In this document: in pieces, positions 41,722-51,925 of the stretch
How positions within the stretch are numbered: the first letter of the stretch is position 1
Layout of the letters: the number at the start of each line of letters is the position of its first letter
From: Ustilago trichophora
Taxonomy: Eukaryota > Basidiomycota > Ustilaginomycetes > Ustilaginales > Ustilaginaceae
Reading direction: 5' to 3'
Length of the DNA stretch: 64,000 nt
Assembly (NCBI GenBank): GCA_900323505.1
Contig: OOIN01000010.1
Coordinates: 186,001-250,000, forward strand
Program-made: the position numbers and the translations under genes
Notes under the pieces: model-generated
Told to the model about the DNA's origin: nothing
What the model saw: the letters and a program-made list of their open reading frames with translations, nothing else
The model's database searches: none

Positions 41722-44415
41722 CTAACGTGGATGATACATTTCGAATGTATCGTGCAAATTTCTGTGCTTAGCATCCTTTGCGCCTAACTTTGCCAATTCT
41801 CTCAATCTCAAGGTTCTAATATTCCTGATTCTGACGAATCTTGATTGTGCCTGTTTCCTTCTTTGTGAGATGGCATCTTTGGTTGTTGTAACAATCTGAC
41901 CACTCTCCGCACCACGATTGTTGAGTACGTCATCCGGTAAGACGTGAATTTTGTTGGACGATTGAGCTGGATTATCAGCACTAAATTGACCAGGAGCAAG
42001 TGGCATTCCTGGCGCAATACCCGTGCGACGTTCTTGCAAGAATCTTGCCAAAGCATTCGGATTTTTTGCCAATTCCAAGGTACGATATTGTTCCCTTTGA
42101 TTGAGAGCTTCGACGTTAGGTAGGATTAGCGAGTTTAGCGAAGCTTGTTTTGCGCGAACGGCATCGAGATTTTTACGAATGTTGGATTCGGTAAGATCGG
42201 GTCGAGGAGAGATGGAGTAGTCAATTTCCCACTTGACGGATGGGAGAGAGGATCGTAGTCGCCGTTCGATCTCATCGTCAGACAATGGGTCGATACGACG
42301 CCCAGGGAGATAGGAAAAGTCAACAGGTCCAAGCATAAGCCCCCCATCGAGATAGCGGTCAACCGTGATGTCCAATTGAGCAATGCTCCTCTTCTTCGAA
42401 TCTGCAGAGGAACAAGATTGGCAAGGTTCAGCAGGTTCAACGTAAACCGTCATCCCAACATCACTCTTCTCCTTTGTCTCGACCGTAATTTTCAACGTCT
42501 CCTCGGGAAACATGGCCGTAGCAGCATCCAACACCCTCTCCATCAACCCTAGACTCAACTTGAACGCCTGATCTGCCATCTCCTGACTTCCAAACAACCT
42601 CTCGTTCATCTCCTCCACCGGAATGTACTGGAATCCGAAAATCGTCGAGGTGGTATGATAGGCTACAAAGATACCGTCCATATGGCCGATTCGAGCTTGA
42701 AAATTGTATTTGAGGAAAGCTGCCCTCACCATATCGTAGTATTCGCGTTCAAACGACTCGAGCACTCCGGTGGCGCGACGGATTTGGTATCCGGACCCTT
42801 CGACGTAGTTTGCGCGGTCGTTACGAATGCCGATGCTGGCACGGGTTTTTAGATCGAACGTCTTGCGTGGTAGTCGGTCATCGTGACAGTCGAGTTGCGA
42901 TCGCATCATCATTTTTGACGTCGAAGCATAATGATACGCTTCCGGTTGGGTTTTTTCCTCTTCGGAAAGCTTCCAAGAATTGATGCGCATGTATTTGGCG
43001 TATTCTTCAGGAGTTGCGGTGAGCATTTTTTCCATGGATTTGCCAAGAGACGTGAGCACATAGTTGGAGTTCTCGGCTTCGCCCGCGGCGGTCTTGTCGG
43101 CATCGATTGCGTAATAGCCGTCCTTGTAGTGAAGCCGAATGGAGGCGGGAAGCTTGGCTCCAACGCTAAAACCGCTCGGTAGGCCTGCGAAGGGGGCGCT
43201 GAATCCAGTCACGTCGGGATTTCGCCACCCGCTAATAAGGAAGTAGCACTGGCTGAGGAGGGATGTCATGGACGATGTGGATCCGCAGTACTTTTTCTCA
43301 TGCCTCTTGGTCAGCGTTGCCAGTTCGGGATCTTGACTCGAGGTGACGTAGGGTGGCAGAGCGGCATAGTCGAACAGATCTACGTCCAAAATGTCTCTAA
43401 TGCGTGGGTCAAAATTGTAAATCCCCGAACGAGGGTCTCGCAACCAGTAGATGCCAGGGTTGAACAACACCCGATCCAATCCATGTGCCAAGGTGGCCAC
43501 TCGCATCTCGCGCAAAGGCGTCACCTTTTCTACAGGTATAGAGTTGGCACTGACACAACCGGTGATGGATTCGGACCACTTTTTTAGCTCGTCTGCAAAA
43601 GGTCCTGCATACTGTATCGCTGGAAGAGGCTTTCCTTTGCCATCACGCCAGTGAAGATGCGATTCGGCGAGCAGATCGTTTCCAAACAGATAACGCGTTT
43701 TGACAGCATCATCCGACGAGCGTTTATCCGACTTTGGGGGCGAGGTGGACCCACTTGGTGCGGCCGACCATGTGTCTTCCGAAGCGCCGAGAGCCGGAGG
43801 AGGGGAAAGTCGATCTGGGCCCCAACTTTCTTCCAAAGGAGAAGAGGAAGAAGAAGATCTGCGAGAGAGCTCGAGAGCCTTGAGACGTTGCGAAATGTTG
43901 AACGCTTTGGTTTGCAGATGGTCGAGCAAGTCGTCGAGGGCGTTGAGCTCTTTCAGCATCGACGCAGAATGAGCCGCTGCTGTTGATTTTGTATTTGCAT
44001 TGCTGGCTGAGGAGGAGGTGGTGGTGGTGGAGGTGGAAGGTACAGTATGCTCCTTGGCCTTGCCCTTGTCGGAGCTCTGGACAAACTTGAGCGAGTTTGT
44101 GTTGTTGTTGGTAGTTGTTTTGGGAGCGTGGCGTAGGGCTCGGAGGGCTGCTTTGCGTTGGCTGGCGGTTCGTCTGGGGTGCGGCGAAGTGGATATCTTT
44201 GGGTCTGAGTTGGTGGATGGAGTCGATGGTCCAGCTTGAGACGGTGAAGAGTTGGAGGTCTTGGCTGCCGATGCTGATGCAGCTGCTGAGGTTGATGCGG
44301 ATGAACGAGGTCCGGTCCACTGCTTCCTCAATCGCTTGGATAGCGACGCCGAAACACTGGTGGTAGAGAATTGTCGTGAGAGCTGCAAGCTCAGCATCCC
44401 TGGTCGGCCGCTCAT
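41722..44415 (-). CDS. PET127: Mitochondrial RNA-processing protein Pet127
   Basis: 897 residues, no intron. The N-terminus MSGRPGMLSLQLSRQFSTTS with many Arg/Ser and no acidic residue is a typical mitochondrial presequence. After a Ser/Thr-rich linker comes the Pet127 domain: VTPLREMRVATLAHGLDRVL, GIYNFDPRIRDILDVDLFDY, KYCGSTSSMTSLLSQCYFLI, EYAKYMRINSWKL and IGHMDGIFVAYHTTSTIFGF. In yeast Pet127 acts with the mitochondrial exonuclease and polymerase in 5' processing and turnover of mitochondrial RNAs; the fold is related to PD-(D/E)XK nucleases. The start is the ATG at 44413-44415, because the frame above it begins with GTG. It is head-to-head with the Faf1-like gene (379 bp). Confidence 0.92.
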   Translation of the reverse strand: MSGRPGMLSLQLSRQFSTTSVSASLSKRLRKQWTGPRSSASTSAAASASAAKTSNSSPSQAGPSTPSTNSDPKISTSPHPRRTASQRKAALRALRHAPKTTTNNNTNSLKFVQSSDKGKAKEHTVPSTSTTTTSSSASNANTKSTAAAHSASMLKELNALDDLLDHLQTKAFNISQRLKALELSRRSSSSSSPLEESWGPDRLSPPPALGASEDTWSAAPSGSTSPPKSDKRSSDDAVKTRYLFGNDLLAESHLHWRDGKGKPLPAIQYAGPFADELKKWSESITGCVSANSIPVEKVTPLREMRVATLAHGLDRVLFNPGIYWLRDPRSGIYNFDPRIRDILDVDLFDYAALPPYVTSSQDPELATLTKRHEKKYCGSTSSMTSLLSQCYFLISGWRNPDVTGFSAPFAGLPSGFSVGAKLPASIRLHYKDGYYAIDADKTAAGEAENSNYVLTSLGKSMEKMLTATPEEYAKYMRINSWKLSEEEKTQPEAYHYASTSKMMMRSQLDCHDDRLPRKTFDLKTRASIGIRNDRANYVEGSGYQIRRATGVLESFEREYYDMVRAAFLKYNFQARIGHMDGIFVAYHTTSTIFGFQYIPVEEMNERLFGSQEMADQAFKLSLGLMERVLDAATAMFPEETLKITVETKEKSDVGMTVYVEPAEPCQSCSSADSKKRSIAQLDITVDRYLDGGLMLGPVDFSYLPGRRIDPLSDDEIERRLRSSLPSVKWEIDYSISPRPDLTESNIRKNLDAVRAKQASLNSLILPNVEALNQREQYRTLELAKNPNALARFLQERRTGIAPGMPLAPGQFSADNPAQSSNKIHVLPDDVLNNRGAESGQIVTTTKDAISQRRKQAQSRFVRIRNIRTLRLRELAKLGAKDAKHRNLHDTFEMYHPR

Positions 44416-44794
44416 CCTTACGAGGTGCCTCGTCTTTGATTGAACAAAGCTGAAAGGAGCGTGTAAGATGATGTGAAGAAAAAGAAACTTGTTTGCTCTA
44501 TCCCAAGACTTTTTCTCTTTCCTCTCTCCGCTGTCTCGTTCTCTCCTCCTGGCCTGTGTTACGAGTTGCGGGTGGAGGTGTGGTGACACAAGGATCAAGA
44601 AGAAGAATAAAGAAAAAACAGAAAAAAGCACACAGGAAAAAGGCTGAAAAATTTACACCCAACTCTCCTTTTCTCTTTTTGACATTTCTCGGGAAACGGG
44701 AAACCCTGGCAAACCACTTTATTTTTTCTTGTCGACTCTGCTCTCAACCTTGGTTTCACACCAACTTTACTTCTTGAATAAGAATTCCCGCAAG
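44416..44794. promoter_or_regulatory. Bidirectional promoter region PET127 / Faf1-like
   Basis: 379 bp between outward-facing start codons. No motif stands out apart from pyrimidine-rich and A-rich patches. Confidence 0.4.
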
Positions 44795-45904
44795 ATGAGC
44801 TCGACGACGAAGAACAAGAAGAAATCTGATCTCAAAGGAAAGCGCAAGATGGATGCATCATCACATTCGCACGAAGAGCAGCAGGATTCAGAGGCGCGAG
44901 CGGCCCAACTGGCCCAACTTGAAGCGTTTGGCAATGCATTTATGTCGTCCTTCGATCTACCTTCAGCCAGCACCGGCACTTCTGTAGACGATGCAACGCA
45001 ATCATCAAGTAATAAGAAGCTCTCTAGCAAGAAGCGAAAGCGTCTCGCTGAGTCTCAGGCTGCCGACACTTTGCCCACCGAAGAAGAAACCTCTACACGA
45101 GAACAGGACGAGATGGATGTACTCTTTGGCACTACCAAACCTTCAGCACAAGCAAATGCATCGAGCAACTCGAAGCAGATCAGTAAGAAGAAAGTGCCCA
45201 AATCTCGCGTCGTCGAAACGGTTGTTTTTGGCGGTGAAGCACGACCTGATGCTGACGAGTTGAAAGACGCCAAGAAAGGGTGGAAGGCCTTCATGTCTTC
45301 CAAGATCGACAAGATTGCCTCTGAAGATGAGCTTGCAGCAGCATCAAAGCTGACATCGGTGGAGGAGGAAGAAGAGAAGCAGCTGGTGGCGAACGATAGG
45401 CTTTTGTCAGAGTTGCTCTCCACCACGCTCTTCGCTCCAGGGACGGGCAATACATCCAAAGGAAAATCGAATCTCTCCTCCAACGATACGATTTCACGCA
45501 TCATGGAGCTCTCTGCAACCGATGCGCAACGTAAAGGTCAAGCGGTGGGTCGAGGATGGGGCGAGAACGAGTTGAAGCGTCAACAGCTCTCCAAGGCACC
45601 TGCTGCCATCCGACAGGGTATGAGGAAAGCAGCGGGTGAAAGGAGGGACAAGGAGCGAGAAAAGGCGAAAGAGCTGGGTACTTGGCATCCCAGTCTCAAG
45701 GAATCGTATGCAAACAAGGCAACAGCAACAGAGATGGGTCTCAAGAAGGAGACGAGAAAGAGACAGAGAGGATTGGGAATGGGGATTGGAAAGTTTCAAG
45801 GTGGAATGCTCAAGCTTTCTTCCCAAGAGATCTCAAAGGTCAATGCTAAGGGTCGTGGGGGGTCTTCTGGGGGTAGAGGTGGTAAAGGTGGGAAGAGGAA
45901 GTGA
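44795..45904 (+). CDS. Faf1/FSAF1-like (DUF4602) ribosome biogenesis protein
   Basis: 369 residues, strongly charged. The N-terminal two thirds are Lys- and Glu/Ser-rich (KKLSSKKRKRLAES), with VETVVFGGEARPDADEL in the middle. The C-terminal part, KAPAAIRQGMRKAAGERRDKE and RKRQRGLGMGIGKFQGGMLKL, resembles the DUF4602 domain of human C1orf131/FSAF1 and yeast Faf1, SSU-processome factors for 18S rRNA maturation. It ends in an RGG-like tail (GRGGSSGGRGGKGGKRK), as seen in nucleolar RNA-binding proteins. The start is ATG 44795; the frame above starts with TTG. The nucleolar role is inferred from the C-terminal block. Confidence 0.72.
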   Translation: MSSTTKNKKKSDLKGKRKMDASSHSHEEQQDSEARAAQLAQLEAFGNAFMSSFDLPSASTGTSVDDATQSSSNKKLSSKKRKRLAESQAADTLPTEEETSTREQDEMDVLFGTTKPSAQANASSNSKQISKKKVPKSRVVETVVFGGEARPDADELKDAKKGWKAFMSSKIDKIASEDELAAASKLTSVEEEEEKQLVANDRLLSELLSTTLFAPGTGNTSKGKSNLSSNDTISRIMELSATDAQRKGQAVGRGWGENELKRQQLSKAPAAIRQGMRKAAGERRDKEREKAKELGTWHPSLKESYANKATATEMGLKKETRKRQRGLGMGIGKFQGGMLKLSSQEISKVNAKGRGGSSGGRGGKGGKRK

Positions 45905-46415
45905 TGAAGGATCACCGATGGTAACAAGCAAGCACTTTGAGTTCTGTGTGTATGTTGGAGTGTTCGATCTGACACTGGGAACGCGAGGGCTAAGTAAGAG
46001 CGTGATAAGAAAGTAGCGAGAAGCGGCAAGGTGGGCGCAATCTATCAATCCAGGAATTCATCATCCATCAATCCATCCAACGGGCTGTTGATTGCTGACA
46101 GAAGAGAGTCGTAGTGCCACACATATCGAGTCATGCCAGCTTATCAATTGATGATTCGGGAGCAAGCCTCGGTCTATACCGACGATCAGTCCACACGGGC
46201 AAGATCGTGATTCGCACAGCAGCAGCAGAGTGCTTTACACACGGCACAGATGGCGACAAAATCAAGCCTCCTGTGGTGCGCGCTCGATGAAAGGCTAGCT
46301 TTAGCGTTTCGCCTAGCGTCAAGGATCATTGCAGCGAAAGTGTTGATCCAACTGTCACACTTTAAAACTACGATGATTGGGACCCTTGTATTGTATTCAG
46401 AAGAGGATGATGATC

Positions 46416-46417
<2 letters not shown>

Positions 46418-46483
<66 letters not shown>
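46418..46483. repeat. 66-bp homopolymer A tract
   Basis: The longest homopolymer in the window, entirely A on the plus strand. Confidence 0.9.
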
Positions 46484-46484
<1 letters not shown>

Positions 46485-46492
46485 CGCAAAAG

Positions 46493-46508
46493 TCGGAGCA
46501 TGCTCCGA
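46493..46508. repeat. Perfect 16-bp palindrome TCGGAGCATGCTCCGA
   Basis: Equals its own reverse complement. It lies nine bases after the 66-bp A tract. Confidence 0.9.
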
Positions 46509-47865
46509 TGTCTCATCCTGTTAGTTGGGGGCGAAAAAGTGTACTGTAGATGTGCAAAGCTTCGTCATTGTGCGTTTGTCATGTTGTGTTGTATGGTCAA
46601 TGTGGCTGTAGAAATGGAGACGGGCGAAGCGGAGTAGAGTATGAGTCTTGGTTGACTCGATTTGGACCTTGTGGAGATTGTATAAGCGAGGTAAGATGGT
46701 ACAGTAACGTGTTTTGTGTTACAGACTCAGCTGATCTCTTAGACTGTGGAAAGAAAAGGAAAAGAAACGAAAAATCTCTCTTTACCATGTGTGTCTCTGT
46801 CTTTCTTGCCGAGCAGCTGTCAAAACAATTTTCTTTTTTTTCTTTCTTTTTTTAATTGGTGGAGCGCTTGTCCAACATCCCGCCTTACCGTGTGTGATGC
46901 GCCACATGTAAACAAGAGTCGTGCTTGATGGTCAAATAATTTGAGAGAGAGAGAGAGAGTTGTGGACTCAGAGAGGGGAGGGCAAGATCAACATGCCGCC
47001 GCCTGGCCGTTTGGGCATATGCGAGATGGGGAAGAGACTGGATGCGGAGTTACTACTGACTCTTTCGAGATCTAGCCCAAGATACAGTAGTAATATTAGT
47101 GTAGTTTTGCCAATGGAGATGCGACGCTCAAAATCCGACTACTGTATTATTACTGTAACTACTGCATATGTCCTGTAAGTGCAAGAGAAGTGCCGTGCGT
47201 ATGTACTTTGAATGGATTGAGATGTGTGTGTTTGTACGGCACACCGGTCAAATCGGTAGACCACGTTCCTGTATATACCTGTACAGTACATAATGCATAC
47301 AACGAGAGCACACGCTTTTTCTTTTTAAAAGACATTCTCCTCGGATGTTGTGACTTTTAGGAATCGGATTGCCGATGATCAAAAGTGAGACAACTTGTTC
47401 ACCCTTTTGCTGAGCCTCTCTCAAGCCAAGCAAAAGAGGCGCTCTCTTCATTCTTTCTTTTGTTTTTTTTTGGTCTTGTTTCCCGTGTCTGTTGGCTAAT
47501 CCATCAGATATCAACAAGGCTGCTCGAGAAATTGTTCATCTGCCAAGTCAACCATACCCAGCTGTATTCTGTAAGCTGTATGCGGTATGGTGCATGGTGC
47601 AGTAAGACAGACGCGCGGCTTGATCTGGTGGTTTTTTGTTCTTCTTGTTTGAAACTCGACGGAATCGCGCATCGTTGCATGACTTTGTGTCCATCTCATC
47701 GCTTAAATTGGATGCTCAGTGCGGAAACGACTGTACTAGACTGTAATCACTGTAAGCGACGACCAAGATTCATGCTTCTCGTGTGCACAGTATGTGAGGC
47801 TGTTCGGCATGCGATCTCATCTTGCTTTAGCCAGCCAAGCCTAGATGCGGATGCTTGGCTGCTAG

Positions 47866-47916
47866 TGTACTGTACTGTACTGTACATCCTTTTGAGGTTA
47901 CTGTACAATACAGTAT
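47866..47916. repeat. TACTG array and opposed TACTGTACAATACAGTA
   Basis: A direct array (47866-47886) followed by an imperfect inverted pair (47899-47916). Confidence 0.85.
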
Positions 47917-48771
47917 CCATTCGGCCCGCGTTGCACAAAAAAGAGAGAACAACGTTTCATCTCGCACACACCCACTACTCTCTCTCTGTACTATGGCGTG
48001 ACTTTAAACCTCATCTCATCCTCACGCTTTGGCTCCTACATGGCGTTGCATTGCAACAGGCACTCACTAGTTACAGATAAACTCACATATCAACCTCGAT
48101 ACTCTACCGCGTGCTTTCGTGTATACAGTGATAGGGTCCAATCGCACGTTGGCTTGGTTGCGTGTGCAGACACCTCGCAATCCGCAATTTGGCGGAGATT
48201 GTTTCTCCCTCCCTTGACTTGTCCTCTCCGCCCCGGGCTTGTTATCCCGCACAAAAGACCCGCACCCAGACTCAGAGACAGACTCAGAGACAGAGACTGA
48301 GATGCAGAGGTAGTCCCCACCGCTTTCGACTCGCTGCCCCTCCCCTCTCTCTCTCTCTCTCCCCCTCTCTCTCCCTCTCCCTCTGTCAAGCTGCTCCTCC
48401 TGCGGTGCTTGCCTTTGCTCTTTTCACTGTCATCATCCTCAAAACCACCTTGGAGCTGTGCTTGGGGGATACCACCGCCAACGACGACGACAAGACACCA
48501 CTCTGTCCTTTTTGCACCACCACCATCTCGTCTTTTGCCCCAGTATACCCTCTTTCTTTTTGACAACTCTCCCGCAATGTTCCACTTCTAAGATCTTTTT
48601 ACATCCTCGTCTCGCACAGTCACATCTAACCGGCCACCATCTATCAACAGCAGCAAGAACTCGCCTTCTAGTCCCACCTCATCATCATTATCATCAACAA
48701 CTAGAACAGCATTAAAGACCAAGCTTTGACGAAATCACCCTTGCAAGGCTCTGCAGCGAATAAGGAAAAAG

Positions 48772-50400
48772 ATGGGCTCTTGCATGTCCAAAAGCACCGT
48801 CGTCGAGGAGGTCGATCCAGCACCTCATCCAGAGGCAAGGCGTCTCTGGCTCGTCTCAACACAAATCGACCCCAAGGATGTTCCTCTGGATCTCGTCGGC
48901 ATCGACGCAGACGGTCTCAAGGCAGCCATGCGCAATCGTGGCCTCGAAACCGAACATTGGGCTCTCAAGGTCGACTCACGAGCGAATCTAAAATCTGAGC
49001 CTAGCATCTTTGACATTACGCTCGAAGGCGGTACGCTGGTCTCGCAACTTCACTCTACTTCGAGTCCTTACTGGAAGGTCATCACTCGCCGTGTTGCTAT
49101 CGGCTGGACCATCTGGAACGACCAAGAAATTATGCAGGCTAGCAAGCTTCTCATCCAGGCTCGACCCAAGTACGATGGACGCGCCAACAACTCGCAGCAG
49201 CTCGCTAGGCTCTTGGGCCGTCATATTGAGTTTGCTCCACCTTTGCAGCAGACGGACACCACAAGGACCAGCGAAACCATCGCTGCGCATGGGACTAGTC
49301 CGGCTGGTAGCATTTTCAAGCCAGAGTCGATGAGCCAAGATGCAGCGTCCGCGTCTATTCCAGCGAACAACCGATCGCAGATGACGTTGGTCTCGGGTGC
49401 GCATAGCCAGCGAAGTCAGTCGATCGAGTCGGATCCTGCTCACGAGAGCGCGGAAGGTGTGTCTCGTGTGCCGGCCAGCATTCGACACAGTCAGAGGATG
49501 AGTGTGGCTCGACCTCCTCTGATTCATCTTTCGACGGCTCCTTCGGTGGCAGGATCAGAGCTTGGTAGATTGGTACGTCCCTCGTTGCAACGGTCGGCAG
49601 AGACCGAGCAGAGTGCGTCGTCGCCGACCGGTTCGGTGCGCATGTCGCTGCCACCTCAACCGAGGCAGCAATCTCCTTTGAATCCATCCTATCGTACTCA
49701 TCGTCAGACGGCTTCAGAGATTCGAAGTGATGGAAGGGCTCGTACGCGATCGGATGCTGCTTATGCCACTATGGATGCGACTAATCGTCGTATGACCATG
49801 GACGCTCCCAGGGATGGTTCCAGTACTGTCGGTCGAATCTCGCGTCCGGTTCGCAGACGCAGTGAGGCGCCTTCAGAGTGGCTTGCAGAGATGCCCAACA
49901 GCAATGGCGATTCGCGCTTCAACTCGATGCGTTCTCGATCAGGTCAACCGCGAAACACGCATCGTGATTCCATGATGAGTTCGAGTGGAAGCATGATCGC
50001 TTCTCCCTCCATGACCCCTTGGGGTCCCGGTATGGGATTTGCCGCTTCCCCATCCATGGGTATGCCCGGTATGCCCGGTATGCCAGGTATGCCAGCAATG
50101 CCAATGGCGGGATTCGCCAACCCACCACCACACGTATCTCCTATCAACATGTGGCCCTCGAACAACTCGATCATGTTCAACCCAACCCTCCAAGTCCCCC
50201 TACCATACTTTACCTCGCCCCATTCTCCTCAGTGGATGCCCCAATTGCCCACCCTTGCCCCACCATCCCCTGGCTTCCACAGTCACACAAGTAGCGCAGT
50301 TCCAACCCCTCCAGAAAGCCCCCATCTTTCCACAACTCATCTTCCAAAATCCCTTAGCTTGACCCCTCCCGAGATCGCTTTTCATGGAGTCAGGGCTTAA
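48772..50400 (+). CDS. Predicted N-myristoylated protein with degenerate papain-like domain
   Basis: 542 residues, no intron; not recognised as a named gene. The N-terminus MGSCMSKS fits the N-myristoylation rule (Gly2, Ser6), with Cys4 placed for palmitoylation, so it is probably tethered to membranes. Residues 24-155 form one compact domain: RLWLVSTQID, EHWALKV (H62), then RRVAIGWTIWNDQEIMQAS and YDGRANNSQQLARLLGRHI. The His...Asn-x-Gln layout resembles fungal LRAT/NlpC-type permuted papain folds, where the second motif is usually NNCQ; here the Cys is Ser141, which would make it inactive as a protease or acyltransferase. The remainder is disordered, Ser/Pro/Arg-rich, with a GMP tripeptide repeat (near 50064-50102). 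Fold assignment is tentative. Confidence 0.7.
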   Translation: MGSCMSKSTVVEEVDPAPHPEARRLWLVSTQIDPKDVPLDLVGIDADGLKAAMRNRGLETEHWALKVDSRANLKSEPSIFDITLEGGTLVSQLHSTSSPYWKVITRRVAIGWTIWNDQEIMQASKLLIQARPKYDGRANNSQQLARLLGRHIEFAPPLQQTDTTRTSETIAAHGTSPAGSIFKPESMSQDAASASIPANNRSQMTLVSGAHSQRSQSIESDPAHESAEGVSRVPASIRHSQRMSVARPPLIHLSTAPSVAGSELGRLVRPSLQRSAETEQSASSPTGSVRMSLPPQPRQQSPLNPSYRTHRQTASEIRSDGRARTRSDAAYATMDATNRRMTMDAPRDGSSTVGRISRPVRRRSEAPSEWLAEMPNSNGDSRFNSMRSRSGQPRNTHRDSMMSSSGSMIASPSMTPWGPGMGFAASPSMGMPGMPGMPGMPAMPMAGFANPPPHVSPINMWPSNNSIMFNPTLQVPLPYFTSPHSPQWMPQLPTLAPPSPGFHSHTSSAVPTPPESPHLSTTHLPKSLSLTPPEIAFHGVRA

Positions 50401-51925
50401 ATTTTTATTGATGTTTTTTCTTTTCTTTTCTTTTTTCGCTGTTGAAACGGACTCTCTCTTTCTTGGCTTGGATACTAATATCAATACCCTCGTTCATAAG
50501 CTTGTTGTGTAGTTGTGTGTGTTTTTTGTCCCCCTTTGCAATCGCATACGTTTGATTGATTGATGTTTGGTTTGAGAGACGTGTCAAAGCTTGTTGTTGA
50601 GTAAAGAAGTGATTCTTGCGATTGCTTCTGATGATGCAGATGCAGTATATGTTATCTTGAGAACTCCATGTCGCACAAATCACTCTGATTCAAGTCAGTC
50701 TTACAAATACAAATGCTTCTGATGATGCAGATGCAGTATATGTTTTGTTGAGAACTCCATGTCGCACAAATCACTCTGATTCAAGTCAGTCGTACAAATG
50801 CTTCTGATGATGCAGATGCAGTATAACTTATGTCTTGTTGAGAACTCCATGTCGCACAAATCACTCTGATTCAAGTCAGTCTTGCGATTGCTTCTGATGA
50901 TGCAGATGCAGATGCAGTATATGTTATCTTGATAGCTCAATGTCGTAGCGCAATCACTGGTGAGCTTGAATCTTCTTGTCAAAGCTTGATGTTGATTAAT
51001 GGAGGTCATCCTTACAAATGCTTCTGACAATGCAACACATTCTTACAATTGCTTCTGACAACACAATGCAGTGACAATGCAGTGTATGTTTTCTTGAGAA
51101 CTCAATGTTGCACAAATCACCAGCACTCTCTGATGAAAGTCATTCTTACAATTGCTTCTGACAATGCAATGCAGTAGATGTCTTGTTGAGACTAATCGGC
51201 ACTCTCACTTGTCAAAGCTTGCTGTTGATGAATCGGCACTCTCTCTTGTCAAAGCTTGATGTTGAGTAAAGCAAGGTGATTCCTAGCTATGCTTTGAAAA
51301 TTTTGATTCCCAATTCAAGTCTATCTTGGTTTCTGGTGGAGATACAAGAAGATCATTGAGAATCGATATGTTATAAAGTCTTTTGATGGTGCTTGGTGCT
51401 ACACCATTGCGATTTTATAATAGGGAAACTGCAGCTCTTGAGTAGATGAGATGGACTTGACGACGTATAGCACTTGAACATCAATATCCTAGCCCCCCCT
51501 CTGCTCAGCAGTCAACACAGCCACCACCCACCACCTTACCTCCTTTAAGAGGTTTAACAAATCCGTATCGAGAGCCGTACTCTTCCACGAACAAGTACGA
51601 GTTATCATCATCGAACCTCATTCGCATCGCATTGGGAAGAAAGAGAAAAGTTAAGGATGGCCTCTTTTTCTCTCCCTTCCCAACTCATCCTTTCCAAGCT
51701 CACAAATCCCTCTCTCTCTAAACTCGAGTCCAGACATCTCCTAACTTGTGTCTCCTCTTTTCCCGAGGAATGACATGATGAGAGTAAAATAATCTTAAGA
51801 AAAAGTTGGACAAATCGCAAAGTGAGAAAGAAATACAAACGATCCTCCCCGCTGGAAGGAGTGAAGAAAGAGCAACGAAAAAGGGGGACAAAAAAAAAGG
51901 AAAAGGTCAACAAGAAGGAAGAGCT
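50401..51925. other. Intergenic, 1.5 kb, with minisatellite
   Basis: AT-rich. The left two thirds hold the minisatellite described separately; the rest has no gene-like feature. Confidence 0.6.
50581..51275. repeat. Minisatellite, ~90-bp unit, three good and several decayed copies
   Basis: Units at about 50614-50700, 50701-50791 and 50792-50881 are nearly identical (each with GCTTCTGATGATGCAGATGC, GAGAACTCCATGTCGCACAA and ATTCAAGTCAGTC). Degraded copies follow from 50882 to about 51205. A second motif, TGTCAAAGCTTG followed by TGTTGA, recurs at about 50582, 50978, 51210 and 51247, bracketing the array. It reads openly on the minus strand in places but shows no conserved protein. Confidence 0.88.

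Larger units (their letters stand above)
45905..48771. other. Intergenic, 2.87 kb
   Basis: No gene recognised. It contains a 66-bp A tract with an adjacent palindrome, a GA run (46946-46959), pentamer arrays (47280-47290, 47866-47916), an AGACTCAGAG-type repeat (48266-48303) and CT runs (48345-48383). The last ~500 bp are the pyrimidine-rich leader of the next gene. Confidence 0.6.

Noticed and set aside
47385..48080. 231-codon open frame in the 46-49 kb gap
   Set aside because: Begins with GTG, reads through the TACTG array and shows no domain or coding-like composition.
50405..51030. Repetitive minus-strand frames over the minisatellite
   Set aside because: The peptide repeats only mirror the 90-bp DNA unit and no conserved start or domain is present.
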